From contig JADKDU010000006.1 of NCBI GenBank assembly GCA_016714495.1, positions 169,549-233,548 on the forward strand: 64,000 nucleotides of DNA, read 5' to 3'. Made by a program: the position numbers and the translations under genes. Shown here piece by piece: positions 41,200 to 49,709 of this stretch. The stretch's first letter is position 1. The number at the start of each line of letters is the position of its first letter. Below the pieces are notes generated by a model. The model was not told the DNA's origin. It saw nothing but the letters and a program-made list of their open reading frames with translations, and made no database searches. This stretch comes from Hyphomonadaceae bacterium. Its GTDB lineage: Bacteria > Pseudomonadota > Alphaproteobacteria > Caulobacterales > Hyphomonadaceae.

Positions 41200-41466
41200 G
41201 TCACCACACCATCAATGCCGGGAGGCTCTTGGGCGGCCTCCCTGTTCCGCATCAAACTGGCACGAAGGGCTGAAAGTCGGTTTAATCCGGTCCCGCGAAT
41301 TTCACGCAAGCCCCTGTTTCAGAGGCTTTTTGGCTCAATCTGGCGCGGAAAACGCGCGAAAAGAGACTTTGCTCCGTGCGGTTTAGTTAAACGCGCAACG
41401 GCGCGCGCCCTGCTTCCCTTCTCTCCAGACGCCGCCCCTGGGAGGGCGCGCGAGGGAGATCACGCG

Positions 41467-41907
41467 ATGTCGTGGCGGCGCGTATCCGGTGCTTTTCTGG
41501 TCCTGACCGGCGCAAGCGCCGCAGCGGGGATGATCATCGTCGGCTTCGCGATCCTTGCCCGCTATCTCAAACTGCCGGATGCGTCTGAAACCCTGAGCGA
41601 CGCCTCTTCGATGGCCGTGCCGGTGTTTCTGACGGCCGGCTCGATACTGCTGACTGGACGCCTGGTTTTTGGACGATGGAATGACCACGCCGAGATCATC
41701 AACGCGGTTGCATTCGGCATTCGCACGGCTGGGACCTTCGTGGCGATGGCGCTTGGCGGCGTGCTGGTCATCATGCTGGCGACGGGTATCGAGGCGGAGG
41801 ATTCAACCATTGCGGTTGTGCTGGCCGCGGGCGCTTCGATCGGACTTGGACTTGTCGCGGTGAGCATACACATGCGGCGCGACGATGAGCGCCGCTATTC
41901 GCGCTGA
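41467..41907 (+). CDS. Small polytopic membrane protein
   Basis: A 146-residue protein with about four helices: GAFLVLTGASAAAGMIIVGFAILA, SMAVPVFLTAGSILLTGRLVF, TAGTFVAMALGGVLVIMLA, IAVVLAAGASIGLGLVAVSIHM. Start at ATG 41467 with GAGGGAG upstream. Function unknown. Its 3' end overlaps the convergent SPOUT gene by 13 bp. Confidence 0.72.
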   Translation: MSWRRVSGAFLVLTGASAAAGMIIVGFAILARYLKLPDASETLSDASSMAVPVFLTAGSILLTGRLVFGRWNDHAEIINAVAFGIRTAGTFVAMALGGVLVIMLATGIEAEDSTIAVVLAAGASIGLGLVAVSIHMRRDDERRYSR

Positions 41908-42389
41908 GGCCCGCCTGAGGCCACGGGGCGGGCAGGCCAGCTGCCCATCGACAGCGTGCGGTCATACATCACCAGTGCGCCGGCGAGCGCCACGTTGATG
42001 CAGAAACGCGTGGGGATCTTCACGATGTGTGCGCAGCGCGCCTGCATGGCGGGCGAAAGATCCCTCGCCTCCCCGCCCATGACATAGGCGGCCTGAAGGG
42101 GGTGGCGGAAAGTCGGGAGTTCGACCGCATCGTCAGTCAGTTCAACGCCGACGAGCTGGCAGCCGCGCGGAAGTCGCATGTCGTCGATCGTGTCCCAGAG
42201 ATACCAGGGAACATGCAGGTCTGATTTCGCCGTGTCCGCGTGGTGCAGGACGCGGATCTTCGGCGCGGCCGAGACCGAGAAGGTGAAAGCGGCGCCGAAG
42301 GCGTGGGCCGTGCGCTGGAGCGCGCCCAGGTTCATGGGCTTTGACAGCGATTCAACGCCGATTCCGAAATATCCGCGGATGGGCTTCAT
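41895..42389 (-). CDS. SPOUT-family RNA 2'-O-methyltransferase (TrmH/SpoU-like)
   Basis: A 164-residue protein with a knotted alpha/beta fold. The conserved end of the family is seen: YVMGGEARDLSPAMQARCAHIVKIPTRFCINVALAGALVMYDR (the N/S-L-N-V-x-x-A-type AdoMet-knot site). The N-terminal part (IGVESLSKPMNLGALQRTAHAFGAA) is the N-x-G-x-x-x-R motif 1. The RNA target is not known; it lacks the N-terminal substrate domain of RlmB. Confidence 0.88.
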   Translation of the reverse strand: MKPIRGYFGIGVESLSKPMNLGALQRTAHAFGAAFTFSVSAAPKIRVLHHADTAKSDLHVPWYLWDTIDDMRLPRGCQLVGVELTDDAVELPTFRHPLQAAYVMGGEARDLSPAMQARCAHIVKIPTRFCINVALAGALVMYDRTLSMGSWPARPVASGGPQRE

Positions 42390-42443
42390 GCCGCTAGGGT
42401 CGATGACACCGCGCGGAAAATGTCAACGGATTTTGGGCGCAGC

Positions 42444-43532
42444 CTATCTCGGGATATCCTTCAGGAAGTCGATCAGCATGCCATTCACCTGTTGCCATTT
42501 CTCCTGCTGGATCCAATGGCCGGCGCCCGGGATAACAGTGACGCTGCGAAGGTCCTTCACGATGGGCTTCATTGCGGCGGTCAGGCTTTCGGCTGTCTGA
42601 CCGGCGATGACCAGATCAGTCTGGCCCGCGATGAAGATGACGGGCTGGTTGACGGTGGCGCCGGTGAGCTGGGGCGTGATCTCCCAGTTGCGGTTGCTGT
42701 TGCGGTAGTAGTTGATGCCGCCCCGGAAACCGGACTCCTTGAACTCGCTGACATAGTAGTCGAGATCTTTCTGCGTGAGCCAAGGAGGCAGCTGCTTCAT
42801 CTTGCCCATACGCGGAATCCAGCCGATCCCGCCGCCGGCGGAACGGCGCGGATCGGTGATTTCAGGCGCCTCGACCGGCGTCTGGCCTTCGTACAACAGG
42901 TAGATCCGGCTCAGGAATTCATACGGCTGGGCGTCGAACTCTTTCTCGGCGACGCCGGGCTCCTGGAAATAGACCGTGTACCAGAAGTTCTCACCGTAAC
43001 GTGCGCGCGTCGCATCCATCGGACGCACGTTGGGATTGCGGCCGCGATAAGGGACGCTCATCGCGGCGTATCCGTTGAAACGATCCGGGTGCAGCAGCAT
43101 CGCATTCCAGGAGACAACCGCGCCCCAATCGTGACCCACGAGGGTTGCGGTCTTCTCGCCCATGGCGTCCACGATGGCGACGAGATCGCCTGTCAGGTGC
43201 TTGATGTCGTAGTCTTCGACCGGGCCCGGCTTGTCTGATTTTCCATAGCCGCGCATGTCGGGGGCGACGACATGATAGCCGGCGGCGGCGAGCGCCGGGA
43301 TCTGGTGGCGCCACGAATACCAGGACTCCGGGAAGCCATGGACGAGGATAACCAGCGGGCCCTTGCCCATCTCGGCCACGCGCAATTTGACGCCGTTCGA
43401 ATCAATCGTGCGGAAGTGCGCCCCCAGTTCTGCAGCCTGCGAGGGCGGCGACTGGGCGCAGGAGGCGGCGGCGAGCGCGGCTGCAGCTAGCATGAGCGCA
43501 GCCAGCGAGCGCCTGACGGATTTCACGATCAT
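42444..43532 (-). CDS. Epoxide-hydrolase-like alpha/beta hydrolase, lipoprotein (copy 1)
   Basis: A 362-residue protein with a lipobox (LAAASC, about Cys25) and an alpha/beta-hydrolase fold. HGFPESWYSWRHQ is the oxyanion motif, VGHDWGAVVSW holds the nucleophile Asp, FIAGQTDLVI the acid, and PGAGHWIQQEKW the His. Two likely epoxide-opening Tyr are in the cap. Such enzymes hydrolyse epoxides or act as haloalkane-dehalogenase-like esterases. GGGG precedes the start. Nearly identical to the copy at 43590-44672, so the two came from a recent tandem duplication. They are probably anchored in the periplasm. Confidence 0.9.
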   Translation of the reverse strand: MIVKSVRRSLAALMLAAAALAAASCAQSPPSQAAELGAHFRTIDSNGVKLRVAEMGKGPLVILVHGFPESWYSWRHQIPALAAAGYHVVAPDMRGYGKSDKPGPVEDYDIKHLTGDLVAIVDAMGEKTATLVGHDWGAVVSWNAMLLHPDRFNGYAAMSVPYRGRNPNVRPMDATRARYGENFWYTVYFQEPGVAEKEFDAQPYEFLSRIYLLYEGQTPVEAPEITDPRRSAGGGIGWIPRMGKMKQLPPWLTQKDLDYYVSEFKESGFRGGINYYRNSNRNWEITPQLTGATVNQPVIFIAGQTDLVIAGQTAESLTAAMKPIVKDLRSVTVIPGAGHWIQQEKWQQVNGMLIDFLKDIPR

Positions 43533-43589
43533 TGTTTTCCCCATATTCGTGCGAGCGTTTGGCGCTGCGCCGGACAAAGCAGCGCCTAC

Positions 43590-44672
43590 CTACTTCGGAA
43601 GCCCCTTCAGGAAGTCGAGCAGCAGGCCGTTCACTTCCTGCCACTTCTCCTGCTGGATCCAATGGCCGGCGCCGGGAATGACGGTGACGCCGCGCAGATC
43701 CTTCACGACGGGCTTCATCATCGCACTCAGGCTCTCAACCGTCTGACCGACGATGACGGGGTCATCCTTGCCGGCGATGAAAATCACAGGCTGGTTGACG
43801 GTGGCGCCGGTCAGCTGGGGCGTGATCTCCCAGTTGCGGTTGGTGTTGCGGTAATAGTTGATGCCGCCCCGGAAACCGGACTCCTTGAACTCGCTGACAT
43901 AGTAGTCGAGATCTTTCTGCGTGAGCCAAGCAGGCAGTTGCTTGACCTTGCCCATGCGGGGAATCCAGCCGCCAGCCGAGCGGCGCGGATCGGTGATTTC
44001 AGGCGCCTCGACCGGTGTCTGACCCTCATAGAGCAGATAGGCGCGGCTCAGGAATTCATACGGCTGGGCGTCGAACTCTTTCTCGGCGACGCCGGGCTCC
44101 TGGAAATAGACCGTGTACCAGAAGTTCTCGCCGTAACGCGCGCGCGTCGCATCCATCGGACGGACGTCCGGGTTGCGGCCACGATAGGGCACGCTCATCG
44201 CCGCGTAGGCCGTGAAGCGATCCGGGTGCAGCAGCATCGCGTTCCATGAAACGCCAGCGCCCCAGTCATGACCGACCAGGATTGCTGTCTTCTCGCCCAT
44301 GGCGTCGACGATGGAGACGAGATCGCCCGTCAGATGCTTGATGTCGTAGTCTTCGACAGGACCCGGACGATCCGACTTGCCATAGCCGCGCATGTCGGGC
44401 GCTACGACGTGATAGCCGGCGGCGGCCAAAGCCGGAATCTGGTGACGCCAGGAATACCAGGATTCAGGAAAGCCGTGGACGAGGATAACCAGCGGCCCCT
44501 TGCCCATCTCCGCGACGCGCAGTTTGACGCCATGCGAGTCTATGGTGCGGAAGCGCGCGCCCAGCTCTTCGGCGGGCGATGGCGCCTGGGCGCAAGACGC
44601 GAGCGCCACGGCGGCGACGATGGCCGCGCCTGCAAGCGCGCGGCGGGTAATGTTCATGGCTGAACGGAGCAT
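43590..44672 (-). CDS. Epoxide-hydrolase-like alpha/beta hydrolase, lipoprotein (copy 2)
   Basis: A 360-residue paralogue of the downstream copy. Signal MNITRRALAGAAIVAAVALASCAQ with lipobox L-A-S-C. Same catalytic motifs: HGFPESWYSWRHQ, VGHDWGAGVSW, FIAGKDDPVI, PGAGHWIQQEKW. The Met at 44672 is taken as start because GGGAGGG lies at good spacing; an internal Met at 44657 is possible. The two copies differ mainly in the signal and a Gly insert near residue 250. The upstream neighbour is a divergent quinone oxidoreductase. Confidence 0.9.
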   Translation of the reverse strand: MLRSAMNITRRALAGAAIVAAVALASCAQAPSPAEELGARFRTIDSHGVKLRVAEMGKGPLVILVHGFPESWYSWRHQIPALAAAGYHVVAPDMRGYGKSDRPGPVEDYDIKHLTGDLVSIVDAMGEKTAILVGHDWGAGVSWNAMLLHPDRFTAYAAMSVPYRGRNPDVRPMDATRARYGENFWYTVYFQEPGVAEKEFDAQPYEFLSRAYLLYEGQTPVEAPEITDPRRSAGGWIPRMGKVKQLPAWLTQKDLDYYVSEFKESGFRGGINYYRNTNRNWEITPQLTGATVNQPVIFIAGKDDPVIVGQTVESLSAMMKPVVKDLRGVTVIPGAGHWIQQEKWQEVNGLLLDFLKGLPK

Positions 44673-44821
44673 TTCAGACCCTCCCCAAACGTCCTCTGTC
44701 GAGACGACTTGAGTTTATGGTTTCAGAAGCGCCTTCAAGGCGCAAGTCCCGGCCGGTGGGATGACAGCGGGGATGGCCTCCGCTAATCCAGTCGGCTCGA
44801 CGATGCCGGAGTTTTGATATC

Positions 44822-45814
44822 ATGAAAGCCGTTCTCTCCAAGGCCCCAGGCCTCCCTGACACGCTGGTGCTGGAGGACGTGCCCTCGCCCACGCCCAAGG
44901 CGGGCGAAGTCGTGGTTTCGGTGAAGGCGGTTGGCGTGAACTTCCCGGACTTCCTGATCATCCAGGACATGTACCAGTACAAGCCCGCGCGTCCCTTCTC
45001 GCCGGGCGGCGAGATTTCCGGCGTGGTGAAGTCGGTTGGCGAAGGCGTAACCTCGTTCAAGGTCGGCGACAAAGTGTTCGGATCGATCGGCGCAGGGGGG
45101 ATGGCGGAAGAGGTCGTCATCGGCGCGAACCGGATGAACGCGCTGCCGGACTTCATGCCGTTCGACGAGGCGGCGGCTTTCCTCATGACCTATGGCACAT
45201 CGCACTATGCGTTGAAGGATCGCGGGCACATCAAGCCGGGCGAGACGCTGCTGGTGCTGGGCGCGGCCGGCGGCGTGGGGCTGGCGGCGGTGGAGCTGGG
45301 CGTGGCGATGGGCGCGACGGTGATCGCGGCGGCCTCGAGCCAGGAGAAGGTCGATTTCTGCATGTCGAAGGGCGCGCACAAGGGGCTCGTCTATCCCGAG
45401 AACCCGCTGTCGCGTGAGCAGCAGAAGGCGTTCTCGGATCAGATCAAGGAACTGGGCGGCGGCGGCGTTGACGTCATCTATGACGGCGTTGGCGGCGACT
45501 ATGCTGAGCCGGCCGTGCGGGCGCTGAACTGGGAGGGCCGTTTCCTGGTGATCGGCTTCCCGGCGGGCATACCGAAATTGCCGCTGAACCTTACACTTTT
45601 GAAATCCTGCCAGATCGTCGGCGTGTTCTGGGGCGCTTTCGTTGCGCGCGACCCGAAAGGACATGCAGAAAACCTCGCCGACCTGTTCAGGCTCTACAAG
45701 GAAGGCAAAATTCGGCCACATGTATCGAACAGGTATCCGCTCGAGCGGGCCGCCGACGCCATCAAGGAGCTGTCGGAACGCCGCGCAAAGGGCAAAGTCG
45801 TCGTTACGATCTGA
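44822..45814 (+). CDS. NADPH:quinone oxidoreductase-type MDR protein
   Basis: A 330-residue zinc-free medium-chain dehydrogenase/reductase. LLVLGAAGGVGLAAVELGVAMGATVIAAASS is the NADPH fold; GVNFPDFLIIQDMYQ and GGEISGVVKSVGEGV are the substrate lobe motifs. Such enzymes reduce quinones or enoyl compounds. The ATG at 44822 is close behind the divergent hydrolase gene. 67 bp upstream of a lipoprotein gene. Confidence 0.9.
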   Translation: MKAVLSKAPGLPDTLVLEDVPSPTPKAGEVVVSVKAVGVNFPDFLIIQDMYQYKPARPFSPGGEISGVVKSVGEGVTSFKVGDKVFGSIGAGGMAEEVVIGANRMNALPDFMPFDEAAAFLMTYGTSHYALKDRGHIKPGETLLVLGAAGGVGLAAVELGVAMGATVIAAASSQEKVDFCMSKGAHKGLVYPENPLSREQQKAFSDQIKELGGGGVDVIYDGVGGDYAEPAVRALNWEGRFLVIGFPAGIPKLPLNLTLLKSCQIVGVFWGAFVARDPKGHAENLADLFRLYKEGKIRPHVSNRYPLERAADAIKELSERRAKGKVVVTI

Positions 45815-45881
45815 GGCAGTCCGACTACGAGATGATTCTGGGTGGCGCGCGCTGCTCAACAGTTCAACAAGGGGATTTTTC

Positions 45882-46490
45882 ATGTTCCATCGCATCGCCC
45901 TGCTCGCGGCAGCCGGCGTACTCGCAACGGCCTGCGCTTCGAGCGCGTCGACAGGTGCAACGGCTGATGCAGGCAGCGCTGTTCCGCTGACGCCAGCGGC
46001 GCCGACCACGGTGGTCGTGCAGAACCTCGCCGGCAACACGGCATGGCTGGCGGAAGACAATCTGATCCCGCAAGACCCTGTGCTCGCCCTGGTCAACGCG
46101 ATCGGCGGCAGTACGGACAATCCACAGGGCGTCGTCATCACTTGCAACGCCGCCAATGGCGGGACCACGGTGAAACTCGGCAAGCAGCCGGCCAACCGCA
46201 TCGGCCAGAACGCGACCTACCGTATCCGCACGGGCGCATCCGCACAGGAAGTCGAGGGTAAGTTCGCGGCGAACAAGTCAGGCGATGCCGATTTCGTCTT
46301 CCCGATCCGCCAGGCCGACCTGTTGGCGCTCAGCAAGCTCGACATGGTGTCGTTCCTCTCTGATACGGGCGAAGTTCAGTGGGCTCTCGTGAAGGATCCA
46401 GCCGCCCCAGTTCAGGCGAAATACATCGGCTCGCTGAAGAACATGCCGAAACAGACGGAAGACTTCATGGTGTTCTGCAACCCGAAATAA
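45882..46490 (+). CDS. Putative lipoprotein
   Basis: A 202-residue protein with a lipoprotein signal (MFHRIALLAAAGVLATACASS, lipobox A-T-A-C). The mature part reads APTTVVVQNLAGNTAWLAEDNLIPQDPVLALVNAIGG... VVITCNAANGGTTVKLGKQPANRIGQNATYRIRTGAS. The beta-rich C-terminal part has a possible disulphide pair. No family recognised. AAGGGG lies 8 bp before the ATG. Followed by a strong terminator. Confidence 0.78.
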   Translation: MFHRIALLAAAGVLATACASSASTGATADAGSAVPLTPAAPTTVVVQNLAGNTAWLAEDNLIPQDPVLALVNAIGGSTDNPQGVVITCNAANGGTTVKLGKQPANRIGQNATYRIRTGASAQEVEGKFAANKSGDADFVFPIRQADLLALSKLDMVSFLSDTGEVQWALVKDPAAPVQAKYIGSLKNMPKQTEDFMVFCNPK

Positions 46491-46513
46491 GCAGGGCGGC
46501 CATTCGAAACGAC

Positions 46514-46544
46514 AAGGCCCGGATCGATGATCCGGGCCTTTTCA
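46514..46544 (+). terminator. Rho-independent terminator of the lipoprotein gene
   Basis: A 12-bp perfect stem (46514-46525 with 46529-46540; AAGGCCCGGATC/GATCCGGGCCTT) with a 3-nt loop, followed by TTTTCATT. It ends the transcript of the gene at 45882-46490. It borders the DUF2218 remnant. Confidence 0.9.
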
Positions 46545-46552
46545 TTCGTGGG

Positions 46553-46645
46553 CGCGAAGTGCTTGCACAGCTGCACGAGATAATTGCGGGCCTTGGGCGT
46601 CTGGACGCGTGCTTGTGACGCTGTGGAGAGAAACGCTTCAATCAT
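46553..46645 (-). pseudogene. Truncated DUF2218 remnant
   Basis: Only the first 31 residues remain: MIEAFLSTASQARVQTPKARNYLVQLCKHFA. The A-R-V-x-T-x-x-x-x-x-Y-L-x-Q-L-C-K-H-F pattern is the start of DUF2218 proteins, usually about 95 residues. After KHF the frame enters the terminator hairpin and loses all similarity. It lies 33 bp downstream of the PadR gene and in the same direction. DUF2218 is often found with siderophore-interacting ferric reductases and PadR regulators. Confidence 0.62.
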
Positions 46646-46678
46646 TCGTATCAGTTCTGCTTGTCGGGCGTGCGATCA

Positions 46679-47326
46679 TCAGTCCTTGCCGAAGATGTCG
46701 CGCGTGGCCTTGGCGAGGATGACGACGACGCGGTCGGTCTCTTCCTTCGTCCAGGGCGTGCGCTTCATGTTCATTGCTTGGCGCAGCGTCTTCCACGCCT
46801 CGCGCACTTCATCCGGCGCCATATGCCGCGAGAAGGCGGCGGCCGCGAGATTGATGCGAGCGAGAATGCCTTCGACCTGCGCCGCGTTCTCTTGCAGGAA
46901 AGCCCTGCCCGCGTCGGTGATAGTGAAGAGGCGCTTGGAGCCTTCGGTGGCTTCGGCGCTGATGAGGTCCTGCTCCTCGAGCATGGTCAGCGTCGGATAG
47001 ACGGCGCCGGGGCTTGGCGCGTAGGCGCCGGCGAAGCGTTCTTCGACCGCGCGGATCAGATCGTAGCCATGGCTGGGCTTCTCGGCGATCAGTGCGAGCA
47101 GCAACAGGCGCAGGTCGCCATGGCCGAGCGGCCGTCCGCCGCCACGACCGCCAAACCCGCGGCCAAAGCCTTCACCATCCTCCTCAGCACGACCGCCATG
47201 GCGCCCGAAGCCGCCACGATGGCCATGACGCCCCACAAATTTCTCGGCGAAAGCCGCCCAGGCGTCCGACCGATGGTCGTGATCATGCGGGTGGTCCCTA
47301 TGACCATGTCCTGAATGGCGCCTCAA
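46679..47326 (-). CDS. PadR family regulator with His-rich N-terminus (YqjI-like)
   Basis: A 215-residue protein. The first 65 residues are rich in His, Gly and Asp (MRRHSGHGHRDHPHDHDHRSD... GRHGHRGGFGRHGG), a probable metal-binding region. The PadR winged helix follows: LLLLALIAEKPSHGYDLIRAVEERFAGAYAPSPGAVYPTLTMLEEQDLISAEATEGSKRLFTIT, then a C-terminal dimerisation helix. E. coli YqjI has the same design, with a His-rich N-terminal tail that senses nickel/iron and represses the ferric reductase gene yqjH. The palindrome at 47362-47379 upstream is a candidate operator. The siderophore-interacting protein partner is not present here; only a DUF2218 stub is. Confidence 0.88.
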   Translation of the reverse strand: MRRHSGHGHRDHPHDHDHRSDAWAAFAEKFVGRHGHRGGFGRHGGRAEEDGEGFGRGFGGRGGGRPLGHGDLRLLLLALIAEKPSHGYDLIRAVEERFAGAYAPSPGAVYPTLTMLEEQDLISAEATEGSKRLFTITDAGRAFLQENAAQVEGILARINLAAAAFSRHMAPDEVREAWKTLRQAMNMKRTPWTKEETDRVVVILAKATRDIFGKD

Positions 47327-47361
47327 TTAATACTCCTTTTTGATCATCTATTCGATGTAGT

Positions 47362-47379
47362 ATTTAGATATATCTAAAT
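47362..47379. promoter_or_regulatory. Perfect palindrome, candidate PadR/YqjI-like operator
   Basis: attta gatatatctaaat read as an 18-bp perfect inverted repeat (ATTTAGATATATCTAAAT) lies 36 bp upstream of the PadR start in an AT-rich island of otherwise GC-rich DNA. PadR-type regulators commonly bind such AT-rich palindromes and repress their own gene. Ownership by this PadR protein is inferred from position. Confidence 0.72.
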
Positions 47380-47456
47380 TGAAGCGCAAGAGGCGCGGCA
47401 AAGAAAAAGGGCGGCTCTTGGAGAGCCGCCCCATCCCTGCTTCGAAGAGAGAATTC

Positions 47457-49607
47457 TTATTGCGGCGTCGCCGCAGCGGCATCCTCGTTGGCGCGGTTGA
47501 TGATGTAGGCGCGGATCGATTCAACGTCGTCCGATGAGAGGACCTTGGCGAAGCTCGCCATGCCGCCGGTGGCGTATTTGCCGCCGATGACGACTTCGGC
47601 GAACGTGTCCTTGGTCGCCGGCGCAGTGGCCCAGCGCAGGTCGGTGATGATGCCGCCGGACTGGACGCTGTCGCCATGGCAGACCGCGCAGTTGTTGAAG
47701 AACAGCTCCCTGCCGCGCTCGATTTGAGCGAGCGAACCGAAATCATCAGCGACGGGGGTCGGATCGGGCGGGAAGGACTCGTCGGTGACGAGTTCGCCTT
47801 TGCCGCCAATCTTGAACACCACGACCTTGCCCATTGCAGGCGAGCCGAGCCGCGGCGCGCCATCGCGGAAGCCCGTGCCGCCAGCCAGCGGGAGTGACGA
47901 GCCCCACCCTGCGGTGACCGCGATGAATTGTTCGCCGTCAATTTCGTAGCTGACCGGGCCGGAGAGCGCGGGATAGCCCGTGTCGGTTTCCCATTTCGGC
48001 GCGCCCGTCGCGGCATCGAAGGCGCGGAATTTTCCGTCGAGCGCGCCCTGGAAGACAAGGCCGCCGCCTGTCGCCAGCACGCCGCCATTCCAGGCATTGG
48101 GGTAATCGAAGACCCATTTCGGTTTCTTCGCCACTGGGTCCCACGCGACGAGCTGACCCTTGGAGGCAGCGACCGCAGCGAGGCGCGCGGACATTTCGGT
48201 CGGCAATGCGCCGGCGGAGAGGTCGGTGCCCGTATTCCATGCGCCGGGCCGATACTGGAAATTCTCCATCTCGGCGTAGATCGTCGGCAGGGTTTGCGCG
48301 GGAATGTAGACAAGGCCGGTATCCGGGCTGAAGGCCATCGGATGCCAGTTATGGCTGCCGAGCGGACCTGGAATCTGGAGCTGCGTCTGCGCTTCTTCAT
48401 AGCGCGCATTCTGCGCTTCGACCGGGCGGCCGGTGGCGAGATCGACGCCTGAGGCCCAGTTGACGTTGGCCTGATACTTGTCGGCGGAGATCAGCTTACC
48501 CGTGGCGCGATCGAGCACGTAGAAGAAGCCGTTCTTTGGCGCCTGCATCAGCACCTTCTTCGTCTCGCCGCCAATTTTGAGGTCAGCCAGAATGATGGGC
48601 TGCGTGGCAGTGTAGTCCCACGTCTCGCCGGGCGTGGTCTGGTAGTGCCAGACTTATTCTCCGGTGTCGGGCTTGATGGCGAGAATGGACGAAAGCAGCA
48701 GATTGTCATTGCCTGACGGATCGCGCAGGCGCTGGTTCCACGGCGAGCCATTGCCGACGCCGACATAGAAGAGGTCGAGTTCTGGATCGTAGGCCATGCC
48801 GTCCCACGACGTGCCGCCGCCGCCGGTTTCGGTCCACTCGCCATTGTCGCCCCAAGAGGCGTTGCCGACTTCGGCGAAGAATTTGTCGGAGGCGGCGTTG
48901 TCGGGCTGCTTGTTCGCATTGGGCGTCATGTAGAAGCGCCACGCCATCTCGCCCGACTTCGCGTCATAGGCGGAGATGTAGCCGCGCACGCCCAGTTCGG
49001 CGCCGCCATTGCCGATGATGACCTTGCCCTTCACCACGCGCGGCGCGCCCGTGATGGTATAGGGCCGCGACTGGTCGACCGTCACCTGCTCCCACTTCTT
49101 CTCGCCGGTCTTGGCGTCGAGCCCGATGAGGCGACCGTCAATCGTCCCGAGATAGATCATGCCTTCCCAGATCGCGACACCGCGATTGACGACATCGCAG
49201 CACGCAGCGACGCCGCGCGACCGGTCGATCTTGGGATCGAACGTCCACAGCCTTTCGCCGGTCTTGGCGTTGTAGGCGTAGGCGAGCGACCAGGCGGAGG
49301 TGAGATACATCACGCCGTCAACGACGATCGGCGTCGCCTCCATGCCGCGATTGGTGTCGAGGTCGCCCGACCAGGCGATGCCGAGGCTCGTGACGTTGTC
49401 GCCGGTAATCTGCTTCAACGGCGAATAGCGTTGTTCGGAATAGGTGCGGCCGTGGCTAAGCCAGACGCCCGGACGCTGGTCGGCGGCAATGATGGCCTCG
49501 CCATTGACCTCAGCGGCCGTGATCGGGGCGAGCGGCTTGTTGGCCTCGCCGCACGACGCGATTGCAATCAGCACTGCGCCGACCGCGAAGGCCATCCCGA
49601 TTTTCAT
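47457..49607 (-). pseudogene. PQQ-dependent quinohaemoprotein alcohol dehydrogenase, interrupted by one in-frame TAA
   Basis: A periplasmic dehydrogenase that oxidises alcohols with PQQ and passes electrons through a fused cytochrome c. Lipoprotein signal (MKIGMAFAVGAVLIAIASC). Eight-bladed propeller motifs follow, with the vicinal disulphide VAACCDVVNRGVA and GGGGTSWDGMAYDPELDLFYVGVGNGSPWN. At about residue 317 the sequence reads KPDTGE then TAA (48654-48656), then VWHYQTTPGETWDYTATQ in the same frame; the family has Tyr at the stop. The C-terminal haem motif is CAVCHGDS (about residue 640). The start at 49607 has AAGGAG at good spacing. As written, only two partial proteins would be made. 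Confidence 0.9.
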
Positions 49608-49709
49608 GAACGTCTCCTTCACGCTCTGTCGCCGAGCATGCGGGATTCAACACCTTCGGGAAGTTTTGGCAAAGGGTGATGGAGTGTCTTTGCTGCAAGA
49701 CGGCAAGGA

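Noticed and set aside
40921..41466. Long upstream extension of the membrane protein gene (frame open from 40921)
   Set aside because: The extension lies opposite the sigma-54 regulator gene, and the ATG at 41467 has a good ribosome site and starts a hydrophobic helix.
48654..48656. Recoded TAA (stop read as Tyr) across the window
   Set aside because: Many genes here end with TAA in normal places, so codon reassignment is not supported; a point change is simpler.
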